A stretch of DNA of 64,000 nucleotides from an uncultured Collinsella sp. (GTDB taxonomy: Bacteria > Actinomycetota > Coriobacteriia > Coriobacteriales > Coriobacteriaceae), in contig UQHS01000008.1 in assembly GCA_900540845.1 (NCBI GenBank), forward strand, positions 1 to 64,000, given 5' to 3'. The translations under genes and the position numbers were made by a program. The notes below the pieces were generated by a model that saw nothing but the letters and a program-made list of their open reading frames with translations, was not told where the DNA came from and made no database searches. Positions 1-7,322 of the stretch are shown piece by piece. Numbering within the stretch: position 1 is the first letter of the stretch; each line of letters begins with the position of its first letter.

Positions 1-66
1 GGCTGTCCCTCGGCTACCCGGTGTAGGATGTACAGGAAAACGTCCGCAGTCCCATAGTGAGCTCAA

Positions 67-86
67 TTTTCGACATTATTACCCTC
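67..86 (+). repeat. 20-bp dispersed repeat, copy a
   Basis: The sequence TTTTCGACATTATTACCCTC lies upstream of the patatin-like gene. Two further copies in opposite orientations sit just after that gene (1072-1091 and 1113-1132), so the gene is bracketed by the repeat. Its function is unknown. It could be a REP-like palindromic unit or a relic of recombination. Confidence 0.6.
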
Positions 87-202
87 TTGCCGAGCAACTG
101 GACTGCCCAAGGCAGCGCGGGCGCATCCGCCCTTTCCATTTTTGTACGCAACGGGCGTAGAATGACCCATCGAACCAAGATTCGATAGGGGGCAATGAAA
201 GC

Positions 203-1048
203 ATGACGACAGGGCTGGTGCTTGAGGGCGGAGGCATGCGAGGCCTGTACACGGCGGGCGTCCTCGACGTTTTTATGGAGCATGGGCTTGAGTTCGACCA
301 CGCGGTGGGCGTATCCGCCGGGGCGGCGTTTGGCGTGAATATCAAATCTCGGCAGATTGGCCGTGCCATCAGGTACAACAAGCGCTTTTGCGCCGACCCG
401 CGCTACGCGAGCATGCGAAACCTGCTGCGCACGGGCGACCTCTACAGCATAGATTTCGCGTATCGCACGGTTCCGCTTGAGCTTGATCCCTTTGACACGG
501 CGGCGCTGCGGGCGCACCCCATGCGCTTCACCGCGGTGTGCACGGATATCCATACGGGCGATGCGGTGTACCACGATATCGAGCGGGGAGACGAGGAGGA
601 CCTCGATTGGATTCGCGCGTCTGCCTCGGTGCCCATGCTTGCCCGGCCGGTTGAGCTGGCGGGTCACACGCTGCTGGACGGCGGCATCGCGAATTCGATC
701 CCCGCAAGTTGGATGATGGAGCAGGGCTACGACCGAAACGTCGTTGTTCTTACGCAGCCCTCAGGTTTTCGCAAAGAGCCCAACAGCCTCATGCCGTTGT
801 TGAGGGTTACGTTGCGAAGGTATCCCAAGCTGGTCGAACTCCTATCTAACCGGCACGTGCGCTACAACGCCCAGCTCGATGAGGTCGCCCGGCTTGAGGC
901 GGAGGGCCGCATATTCGTGATTCGTCCGAGCGAGTCGGTCAAGGCGCCGATTGCGACCAAGGATCCCGAGCAGCTTGAACGCATCTATCAGGTGGGGCGA
1001 CGCGACGGCGAGGCGAGCCTGTCGGTCCTCAGGCGTTATCTCGCGTAA
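203..1048 (+). CDS. Patatin-like phospholipase (RssA-like)
   Basis: This 281-residue protein is predicted to be a serine acyl hydrolase of the bacterial patatin family, acting on phospholipids or other acyl esters in the cytosol or at the inner membrane face. The N-terminus has the glycine-rich oxyanion loop (GGGMRGLYTAGVL, about residues 9-21). The nucleophile elbow GVSAG follows near residue 46, and the DGG catalytic aspartate motif lies near residue 160, so the Ser-Asp dyad is complete. Length is usual for RssA/YjjU-type patatins, and no signal peptide is visible. It stands alone, flanked on both sides by a 20-bp dispersed repeat. The substrate is not known. Confidence 0.9.
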   Translation: MTTGLVLEGGGMRGLYTAGVLDVFMEHGLEFDHAVGVSAGAAFGVNIKSRQIGRAIRYNKRFCADPRYASMRNLLRTGDLYSIDFAYRTVPLELDPFDTAALRAHPMRFTAVCTDIHTGDAVYHDIERGDEEDLDWIRASASVPMLARPVELAGHTLLDGGIANSIPASWMMEQGYDRNVVVLTQPSGFRKEPNSLMPLLRVTLRRYPKLVELLSNRHVRYNAQLDEVARLEAEGRIFVIRPSESVKAPIATKDPEQLERIYQVGRRDGEASLSVLRRYLA

Positions 1049-1071
1049 GGCACGGGCTGACTGAGCCCATT

Positions 1072-1132
1072 GAGGGTAGGAATGTCGAAAAATGGGGACC
1101 AGGAAGGCATGGTTTTCGACATTGTTACCCTC
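1072..1132. repeat. Inverted pair of the 20-bp dispersed repeat
   Basis: Copies at 1072-1091 (reverse) and 1113-1132 (forward) form a palindrome with a 21-nt loop containing TGGGGACCAGG. Arms differ only at two central bases. The third copy is at 67-86. The arrangement resembles a REP doublet (BIME) or a transcription-terminating hairpin after the patatin gene, although no T-run follows the palindrome. Confidence 0.6.
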
Positions 1133-1410
1133 CAGATGCAGCTGGCGTGAGTTGGCGGCGGGAGCGCTGCGCCGCGCACCGCGCCGGTCGCGCGCAATCG
1201 CGGATTCGATGTGTGCCACAAAACAAGCACGACCCGTTTGGCCTGCGAGCGCGTACACTACCCAATGGCGGTATGGAAAGCTCAGATGGAGCGTGCCGCA
1301 TGAGACGCCGGAAGGCGTGGAGATGGTGCCAGAGCATTGTGAAAAGACGTGAGGGCACCGGGGCACTTTGCCCTACGATAGCGCGCCCGTGGGCGCAGAA
1401 GGAGGACGCA

Positions 1411-2382
1411 ATGTCCGAGAACATCGAGAACGAGAACGAGATCATGGACGAGGCCGTCGTGGCTGAGGAGACCGTCGAGGTCGCCGACGTCGCCACCGCC
1501 GAGGTTGAGGGCGAGGTCGTCGCCGAGGTCGAGCAGGCCGAGGACGAGACCGTCGCTGCTGATGCTGAGGAGGTCGAGGAGGAGGTCTCTCTCGACGACC
1601 AGCTGTTTGAGAAGGTTCAGAAGGCTGCCCGCCTGCTTCGCAGCCGTAAGTTTGCCATGGGCCGTGAGGCCGAGGAGGACGCACGCCGCGCCGACGAGCT
1701 CAAGCGTGCCCTCAAGCTCCTCGAGCTCAAGCCCCAGATGGAGCAGAAGGAGATGTCCGACCTGCTGGGCATGCGCCTGCGCGAGCTCGACGGCCTGCTG
1801 CGTGAGGCCGAGGAGATCGGCGCCGTGACGCGCGTCATGCCCGAGGAGGAGGACATGCGCGCCATCCTCGTGTCCGCCAACGAGAACGCCGTGGAGCTCG
1901 CTGGCTCCCTCGGTGGCAAGCGCAAGAAGCTCGTCGCCCAGCTCTCCCAGGTCGACGCTGAGGATATCGTCGCGCTCATGGACAAGATCATCGACCCGCT
2001 GGTTGCCATGGGTCTCGACAACGACGACCGTGGCGGCTTTGGCGGTCGCGGTGGCGACCGTGGTGGCCGTGGTGGCGACCGTGGCGGTCGCGGCGGCGAT
2101 CGCGGCGGCTTTGGTGGCCGCGGTGGCGATCGTGGCCCTCGTCGCGACTTTGGCGATCGCGGCCCTCGTCGTGACTCCGGCGACCGCGGTGGCCGTGGCG
2201 GCTTTGGCGGCCGTGACGACCGCGGTGGCCGCGGTGGCCACGGCGACCGTGATCGCAAGTTCAACGACCGCGGTGGCCGTGGCGGTTATGGCGACCGCGG
2301 TGGCCGTGGCGGCTTTGGCGGCCGTGACGACCGCGGTGGTCGCGGTGGCTACGGCGACCGTCGTGGTGGCTCCCGCTACTAG
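1411..2382 (+). CDS. RGG-tailed winged-helix protein
   Basis: This 323-residue protein has three parts. Residues 1 to about 55 are very acidic (Glu/Asp/Val/Ala). The middle, about 60-205, looks like a MarR-type winged helix, with a hydrophobic helix, an EMSDLLGMRLRELDGLL recognition-helix-like stretch and a following wing. Roughly the last 115 residues are almost only Gly, Arg, Asp and Phe in RGG/RGD repeats ending GGSRY. The start is the ATG preceded by AAGGAGGACGCA; longer frames upstream lack a better ribosome site. RGG tails in other proteins bind RNA or nucleic acid and can promote condensation, so a nucleic-acid-binding or nucleoid/RNP role is inferred. I do not recognise a named family. 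The tail is encoded by imperfect 9-bp tandem repeats. Confidence 0.75.
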   Translation: MSENIENENEIMDEAVVAEETVEVADVATAEVEGEVVAEVEQAEDETVAADAEEVEEEVSLDDQLFEKVQKAARLLRSRKFAMGREAEEDARRADELKRALKLLELKPQMEQKEMSDLLGMRLRELDGLLREAEEIGAVTRVMPEEEDMRAILVSANENAVELAGSLGGKRKKLVAQLSQVDAEDIVALMDKIIDPLVAMGLDNDDRGGFGGRGGDRGGRGGDRGGRGGDRGGFGGRGGDRGPRRDFGDRGPRRDSGDRGGRGGFGGRDDRGGRGGHGDRDRKFNDRGGRGGYGDRGGRGGFGGRDDRGGRGGYGDRRGGSRY

Positions 2383-2467
2383 GCACTCGTAGGCCTTATC
2401 GCCCGTCGTCGCGCGAGCCTTCACGGCCTTTGAGCACATGGGGTTTTGCCCTGCATTGAACTATTGA

Positions 2468-2510
2468 GATGCGCCCCGTTTCCCGTTGCGCGGGAGGCGG
2501 GGTGCATCTT
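2468..2510 (+). terminator. Probable terminator after the RGG gene
   Basis: An imperfect hairpin pairs GATGCGCCCCG with CGGGGTGCATC, with an inner CCCG/CGGG stem, and is followed by a short TTT tract. It sits between the RGG gene and the operator-like sites of the next gene. Confidence 0.5.
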
Positions 2511-2516
2511 TGTGTA

Positions 2517-2588
2517 AATTGAACAAAATGAACTTCAGCACCAATCTTCCGTGCTACACTTTTTAAAATTGAACTTAAGGTTCAATTT
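2517..2588 (+). promoter_or_regulatory. Operator-like AATTGAAC sites before the HTH-aminotransferase
   Basis: AAATTGAAC (2566-2574) and GTTCAATTT (2580-2588) form a perfect 9-bp inverted repeat with a 5-nt centre, 18 bp before the start codon. A further half-site AATTGAAC is at 2517-2524, and another lies inside the gene at 2962-2969. A TACACT -10-like hexamer is at 2555-2560. The encoded protein carries its own XRE-type DNA-binding domain, so autoregulation through these sites is inferred. Confidence 0.5.
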
Positions 2589-2605
2589 GCACGATTGGAG
2601 AGTCG

Positions 2606-4237
2606 ATGGCTGAGAAGAAACACACCTCAATAGCCACATCGGCGGCAGCCGAGCTGTTTGCCTTACGCTTGCGAGAAGGCATGAAACGGCGCGGCCTCAA
2701 GCAGGCCGATCTGATTCGCATGGCCGCACAGCACGGGGCAAAGCTTGGAAAAAGCCAGGTCAGCCAGTATGTGAGCGGCAAGACCATGCCACGTCCAGAC
2801 GTGGCCGCCCTCCTTTCGACCCTGTTGAACGTCCCCGATGCATGGCTGATCGGCTCTGATGACGACCCGAATTGGGCCGGTGAACCCGCGCCTGCCGAGC
2901 CGGCGCCGGAGGGCCAAGACGTCCCCGTGACTGCCGCCACGCTTGACACCCTTTCCAGCTCAATTGAACCTTCCGTCCGCTTTTCCGCCACTTCATCCGA
3001 AAGGACCACTCCCATGGCTCAGCGCAAGTTCACCAAGTCCTCGAAGCTCGATAACGTGTTGTACGACGTCCGTGGCCCGGTGGTCGATGAGGCCGCTCGC
3101 CTTGAGTCCGAGGGCGCGCACATCCTCAAGCTCAACATTGGCAACCCCGCGCCGTTTGGGTTCCGCACGCCGGTCGAGGTCATTCAGGACATGCGCGAGC
3201 AGCTGCCCGAGTGCGAAGGCTACTCCGACAGCCGTGGCCTGTTCTCCGCTCGCAAGGCGATCATGCAGTATGCGCAGCTCAAGGGCCTGCCCAACGTGAG
3301 CATGGACGGCATCTACACCGGCAACGGCGTGTCGGAGCTCATTAACCTGTGCATGCAGGCACTGCTCGACACGGGCGACGAGATCCTCATCCCTGCGCCC
3401 GACTATCCGCTTTGGACCGCCTGCGCGACGCTCTCCGGCGGCACGCCCGTGCACTACCGCTGCGACGAGCAGGCCGATTGGAATCCGGACCTGGCCGACA
3501 TGGAGGCCAAGATCACTCCGCGCACCAAGGCGCTCGTCATCATCAACCCCAACAACCCCACGGGCGCCGTCTACTCGAAGGACGTGCTCGAGGGCATCGT
3601 GGAGATTGCCCGCCGTCACCAGCTCATGATCTTCGCCGACGAAATCTACGATCGCCTCTGCATGGACGAGGCTGAGCACATTTCCATCGCGAGCCTCGCG
3701 CCCGACCTGTTCTGCGTGACGTTCTCCGGTTTGTCCAAGAGCCACATGATTGCCGGATATCGCATCGGCTGGATGATCGTGTCAGGCAACAAGCGCCTGG
3801 GCGACGACTTCATGCTGGGCGTGAACATGCTCTCCAACATGCGCCTGTGTTCCAACGTGCCCGCGCAGTCGATCGTGCAAACTGCGCTCGGCGGCCACCA
3901 GTCGGTTAAGAACTACGTGGTGCCGGGCGGCCGCGTGTATGAGCAGCGCAACTATGTCTACGAGGCGCTCAATGCTATCGACGGCATCACCGCGGTGAAG
4001 CCCAAGGCGGCGTTCTACATCTTCCCCAAGATGGACATCAAGAAGTTCAATATTCATGATGATGAGCAGTTTGCGCTCGATTTGCTGCACCAGAAGGGCA
4101 TTCTCATCACGCGCGGCGGCGGCTTCAACTGGCCTGAGCCCGACCACTTCCGCATCGTGTACTTGCCGCGCATGGAGGTTTTGCACGAGGCGATGGAGGA
4201 CCTGGCCGAGTTCTTCGAGACGTATCGCCAGGCGTAA
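2606..4237 (+). CDS. XRE HTH domain fused to AlaA-like aminotransferase
   Basis: This 543-residue fusion has two domains. Residues about 15-80 form a Cro/CI-type helix-turn-helix (FALRLREGMKRRGLKQADL...KSQVSQYVSGK...PDAWLIG), followed by a Pro/Ala/Ser linker. Residues 137-543 are a complete fold-type I PLP aminotransferase of the AlaA (glutamate-pyruvate) group, with NPAPFGF, NPNNPTGAVY, FADEIYD and the PLP-lysine segment SGLSKSH, plus an RIVYLPR C-terminal substrate-arginine region. An internal ATG at 3014 is preceded by GAAAGGA with 8-nt spacing and begins exactly where free-standing AlaA proteins begin, so both a fusion and a free enzyme may be made. Operator-like inverted repeats lie just upstream. 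The PLP enzyme may act as the effector-sensing module, as in GabR/MocR proteins, but with an unrelated XRE reader. Confidence 0.85.
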   Translation: MAEKKHTSIATSAAAELFALRLREGMKRRGLKQADLIRMAAQHGAKLGKSQVSQYVSGKTMPRPDVAALLSTLLNVPDAWLIGSDDDPNWAGEPAPAEPAPEGQDVPVTAATLDTLSSSIEPSVRFSATSSERTTPMAQRKFTKSSKLDNVLYDVRGPVVDEAARLESEGAHILKLNIGNPAPFGFRTPVEVIQDMREQLPECEGYSDSRGLFSARKAIMQYAQLKGLPNVSMDGIYTGNGVSELINLCMQALLDTGDEILIPAPDYPLWTACATLSGGTPVHYRCDEQADWNPDLADMEAKITPRTKALVIINPNNPTGAVYSKDVLEGIVEIARRHQLMIFADEIYDRLCMDEAEHISIASLAPDLFCVTFSGLSKSHMIAGYRIGWMIVSGNKRLGDDFMLGVNMLSNMRLCSNVPAQSIVQTALGGHQSVKNYVVPGGRVYEQRNYVYEALNAIDGITAVKPKAAFYIFPKMDIKKFNIHDDEQFALDLLHQKGILITRGGGFNWPEPDHFRIVYLPRMEVLHEAMEDLAEFFETYRQA

Positions 4238-4274
4238 CGGCGCTGGTGATTTTGCCGGAAAGAAGGGTTCGCAG

Positions 4275-4745
4275 ATGAAGATCACCGTCTTGGCGGTTGG
4301 CAAACTCAAAGAGCGGTTTTGGGCGGATGCCTGCGCGGAGTATTCAAAGCGACTTGGCGCGTATGCGAGCGTCAAGATGGTTGAGATCGCGGATCGCGAC
4401 CCAGCGAAATCCGGTGGCGAGGAGGCCGGTCGCGCGCTCGAGGGCAAAGGCATCTTGGCGGCGATCCCCGAGCGCTCGCATGTGGTGCTGCTCGATATCG
4501 GAGGCAAGGAGCGATCCAGCGAGGAGATCGCTTCGCATTTGGACGACTTGATGCTGCGTGGCGAGAGCTCGATCACATTTGTGATTGGCGGGTCGTGTGG
4601 CGTGTCGGACGAGGTCCGCGCCCGGGCGGATGAACGGCTTTCGTTTGGGCGCATTACGCTGCCACATAATTTGGCGCGTGTCGTGCTGCTTGAGCAGGTT
4701 TATCGCGCATTTAAGATTATGCGCGGGGAGCCGTATCACAAGTGA
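4275..4745 (+). CDS. rlmH: 23S rRNA pseudouridine-1915 N3-methyltransferase RlmH
   Basis: This is a SPOUT-class methyltransferase of 156 residues, the usual RlmH length. It methylates N3 of pseudouridine 1915 in helix 69 of 23S rRNA using SAM. The family's start (KITVLAVGKLKE), the SAM-knot segment TFVIGGSCGVSDEV and the C-terminal RVVLLEQVYRAFKIMRGEPYHK-type ending (last residues YHK) are all present. The ATG at 4275 was chosen because it begins the conserved N-terminal strand and follows AGAAGGG. It lies 37 bp after the aminotransferase and may be cotranscribed with it. Confidence 0.95.
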   Translation: MKITVLAVGKLKERFWADACAEYSKRLGAYASVKMVEIADRDPAKSGGEEAGRALEGKGILAAIPERSHVVLLDIGGKERSSEEIASHLDDLMLRGESSITFVIGGSCGVSDEVRARADERLSFGRITLPHNLARVVLLEQVYRAFKIMRGEPYHK

Positions 4746-4947
4746 TGGGCGCTCGATGCGCATGGCACGCGCTGCGCTGATGTGGTGTCGCGTGCTGGTG
4801 CGGCGCGGCATGAGCTGGGGCTTCGCCGTGCGCGTCGACGCGGTGCGGTGTACGTCGGCGGCGACGCCGCGTGCGCTGACGCGGCGGACATCAAGTCGCG
4901 GTTGCTCCGCGCTTCGAGCGGGCGTCGTGGCCGCAATCAACAGAGAT
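4746..4947. other. Very GC-rich intergenic stretch, no gene seen
   Basis: About 200 bp rich in GCG/CGG triplets lie between rlmH and the rubrerythrin terminator. No frame with a ribosome site or recognisable product was found. Confidence 0.4.
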
Positions 4948-4952
4948 AAAAA

Positions 4953-4983
4953 AGCGCCGGCCTCCTGAGAGGTCGGCGCTTTG
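4953..4983 (-). terminator. Terminator after rubrerythrin
   Basis: A 12-bp stem (AGCGCCGGCCTC/GAGGTCGGCGCT, one mismatch) with a CTGA loop is followed on the minus strand by TTTTTT. It lies just past the minus-strand rubrerythrin stop codon. Confidence 0.85.
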
Positions 4984-5018
4984 CAATCGCGTTGGGGTGA
5001 GCAAACTGGCTGGAAAGA

Positions 5019-5579
5019 TTAGCCAAAGTAACGCTCGAGCAGGCCGGCGAAAGCCTTACCGTGACGGGCCTCGTCGCGAGCCATCTCGTGAACGGTGTCG
5101 TGGATGGCGTCCAGGCCAGCGGCCTTAGCGCGCTTGGCGAGGTCGAACTTGCCGGCGGTGGCGCCGTTCTCAGCCTCAACGCGCATCTCGAGGTTCTTCT
5201 TGGTGGAGGTGGTCACGACCTCGCCCAGGAGCTCGGCGAACTTGGAAGCGTGCTCGGCCTCCTCGTAAGCGGCCTTCTCCCAGTAGAGACCGATCTCGGG
5301 GTAGCCCTCACGGTGGGCAACGCGAGCCATGGCCAGGTACATACCGACCTCGGAGCACTCGCCCTCGAAGTTGGCGCGGAGATCCATGATGATGTCCTCG
5401 GAGACGCCCTCCTCGTGGGCAACGCCCACGATGTGCTCGGCGGCCCAGGTCATCTTGCCCTCCTCAACCTTGGTGAAGCGATCGCCAGAGACGCCGCACT
5501 GGGGGCACTTGAAATCGGCGGGCAGCTCCTCGCCGTCGAACTCCTCAACGAAACCGCAAACGGGGCAAACGAACTTCAT
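5019..5579 (-). CDS. Reverse rubrerythrin (rubredoxin-first)
   Basis: This 186-residue protein begins with a rubredoxin-type Fe(Cys)4 centre (CPVCG at about residues 5-9 and CPQCG near 31-35) and continues with a four-helix ferritin-like diiron domain (EGECSEVGMY, YEEAEHA, DEARHG). The order is opposite to classical rubrerythrin, as in the clostridial reverse rubrerythrins that pass electrons from NAD(P)H to hydrogen peroxide. It is cytosolic and protects anaerobes from peroxide and oxygen. The ATG at 5579 follows CGAAGGAGAACAAAC and starts exactly at the rubredoxin domain; the frame upstream has no such signal. It is monocistronic, with its own terminator. Confidence 0.93.
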   Translation of the reverse strand: MKFVCPVCGFVEEFDGEELPADFKCPQCGVSGDRFTKVEEGKMTWAAEHIVGVAHEEGVSEDIIMDLRANFEGECSEVGMYLAMARVAHREGYPEIGLYWEKAAYEEAEHASKFAELLGEVVTTSTKKNLEMRVEAENGATAGKFDLAKRAKAAGLDAIHDTVHEMARDEARHGKAFAGLLERYFG

Positions 5580-5719
5580 GTTTGTTCTCCTTCGAACACA
5601 AGCGTTGGCGCGGGCGAACCGGTGGGTGACTCGCGCTTGGACAATTGCATTATGGCACAGTTGCGGGGACATATGAGCCCAAATTGAAAACATATTAGGA
5701 TTGATTCTCAAATAGTTCA

Positions 5720-5962
5720 CAAATGGATGAACGTGCGGTTCAAGGCCTTGCGACGATGGCTATGGAATGGCGATGCGCTTGCCGGCGGTCTTGCAGATGG
5801 GGCGTCCAGGCAGCTCGTCCGAACAGGTCAAGCGCTGAATGGACCCCTGCTTTTGTCTGGAAGCTTAGGGGTGTGGCAGCGGGTGGTTCTGCGACGGCAA
5901 AGTGGCGCGCGAAAAGCGCTCGAGCTCTCAAAGGGAGTCAAAAAATATGCGTTTCCGAGAAA
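5720..5962. other. Intergenic, no gene recognised
   Basis: About 240 bp lie between the rubrerythrin promoter region and the 208-bp inverted-repeat element. Short open frames occur, but none has a convincing ribosome site or recognisable product. Confidence 0.4.
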
Positions 5963-6170
5963 GTGGTCAAAATACCCTGATTGTGCGCTGAAAACGGGGC
6001 CAAAACGCTCGTGCATATTTTCTCGAGCAGGGCAATCCTGGGGTTTTGTCGATGGCGGCTAGAGGCAATGGGTGCCAGGGCGCGTGGTTGGCGGAATCGG
6101 TTTGCCCAATCCTGGGCAAATGCGACTGCGTCACTGATTGCCCGGCGCACAATCAGGGTATTTTGACCAC
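5963..6170. mobile_element. 208-bp MITE-like element, copy 1
   Basis: Perfect 26-bp inverted repeats bound the element (5963-5988 and 6145-6170), each containing the core TGGTCAAAATACCC. The interior has AATCCTGGGG at about offset 70 and AATCCTGGG again at about 145. A second element of 209 bp at 28247-28455 has the same core, the same two internal AATCCTGSGG sites at similar offsets and its own self-matching 26-bp ends. No transposase is encoded, so it is either a non-autonomous mobile element or a dispersed structured-RNA element. Confidence 0.7.
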
Positions 6171-6207
6171 ACTGAGCAAAACGTATCGGGCCGAGGGGGC
6201 GACGGTC

Positions 6208-7185
6208 ATGAGCGTATGCATTTTTGGAGAGTCAGCGCTCGAATTTATGCGATCGAGCGGGCGATTGGCGCCGGAGTTTTTGGATAGGCCGCGCACGCAA
6301 AAGCTGGATGGCTGCGGCATATCGCCAAAGGTGATGTTTTCGGACGACATGGAGCGCCTGGGCGTGAAAAAGCGCCCGGTGCATATCCTGGTGCTCAAAG
6401 AGTCGGGCGCGCGCAGCCGCGACGACATCGTGTGCCATCGCTGTGCGACGGAGTTGCCGCCTCGTTCGTTAATTTACTTGAACAGGGATGTCTTAGTGAC
6501 GAGCCCGGCTCTGACATTTCTGCATCTTGCAACGGTGGACCTGCACAAGAAGCAGCGGCGCACCGTCGAGGAGTTGGCGATGATCGGCCTCGAGCTGTGC
6601 GGAACCTACCTCCTTGATGATTCATGGAATGGTCTAACCAACACGGCGAAGCCCCTGACCTCCGTCGAGCAGATCGCCCGCGTGCTGGATGCGATGCCCG
6701 GCGCGCCGGGCATCAAGCGGGCCCGCGAGGCGCTTGAGCTGGTCGGCGACGGCTCCAACTCGCCCATGGAATCCGTCCTTTGCGCATTGCTCACCTGGCC
6801 GCGTCGGCTCGGTGGCTACGCCCTCGGGCCTGTCTCGCTCAACTATCGCGTCTCAACCGCCGACGGGGACCGCTATGTGGACGTTGCATTCCCCGGTCAT
6901 AAGGTCGGTCTCGAGTACAAGGGCCGCAAGTCCCACACGATCGAGCAGGTCGGGCGCGACGACCGCAGGCAGAACAAGCTTGTCGGCTCGGGATGGACCA
7001 TCTTGAACGTATGGTACGAGGACATTGTCGAAGAGCATTTGTACAATCAGCTCGTCGCGGACGTTGCGCGTGCGATGGGCGTTCGGCTGAGAATCCGCAG
7101 TGGTGGCTTTGATGCGCGTCGCAATGTGCTGCGCATGCAGCTCATCCCCGCATTCAAACGGCATGCTGCTGCGTTGGCGCGGTAG
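6208..7185 (+). CDS. AbiEi/DUF559-like protein with PD-(D/E)XK-type C-terminus
   Basis: This 325-residue protein shares its architecture with the one at 59584-60633. The N-terminal half resembles AbiEi-type transcriptional regulator/antitoxin proteins (LPPRSLIYLNRDVLVTSPAL followed by FLHLA). The C-terminal half has a conserved GDGSNSPMES motif and then VDVAFPGHKVGLEYKG. The Asp-x10-Glu-x-Lys spacing fits a PD-(D/E)XK nuclease core of the DUF559/Vsr-like type. The start at 6208 was chosen because the conserved protein begins there; the ribosome site GAGGGGG is modest. A 208-bp inverted-repeat element ends 37 bp upstream. The function is unknown. Nuclease or regulatory roles are inferred only from motifs. 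Confidence 0.7.
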   Translation: MSVCIFGESALEFMRSSGRLAPEFLDRPRTQKLDGCGISPKVMFSDDMERLGVKKRPVHILVLKESGARSRDDIVCHRCATELPPRSLIYLNRDVLVTSPALTFLHLATVDLHKKQRRTVEELAMIGLELCGTYLLDDSWNGLTNTAKPLTSVEQIARVLDAMPGAPGIKRAREALELVGDGSNSPMESVLCALLTWPRRLGGYALGPVSLNYRVSTADGDRYVDVAFPGHKVGLEYKGRKSHTIEQVGRDDRRQNKLVGSGWTILNVWYEDIVEEHLYNQLVADVARAMGVRLRIRSGGFDARRNVLRMQLIPAFKRHAAALAR

Positions 7186-7202
7186 CTGGTCAAAATACAA
7201 AA

Positions 7203-7236
7203 ACGCCGCCAATCGCGAGGTCGCGAGAGGCGGCGT
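7203..7236 (-). terminator. Terminator for the isochorismatase-family gene
   Basis: ACGCCGCC and GGCGGCGT pair across an 18-nt loop. On the minus strand the stem is followed by TTTTTGTATTTTG, downstream of the minus-strand hydrolase gene that ends at 7323. Confidence 0.75.
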
Positions 7237-7322
7237 GGGGTGAGGTCCGTGCGCGGGCATGGGACCTGTCTCCGGTGGGTCATCGGGGTGAAAAGCCGCC
7301 GCAAGACGAGGCCCGCGCGCGG

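Noticed and set aside
5640..5720. Fur- or PerR-like box (TTGAGAATCAAT) before rubrerythrin
   Set aside because: Only a partial dyad is visible, and no match is good enough to name a regulator.
7187..7198. Third copy of the inverted-repeat core (TGGTCAAAATAC)
   Set aside because: These 12 bases form the T-rich tail of the minus-strand terminator at 7203-7236, and no partner arm follows; chance or terminator function explains it.
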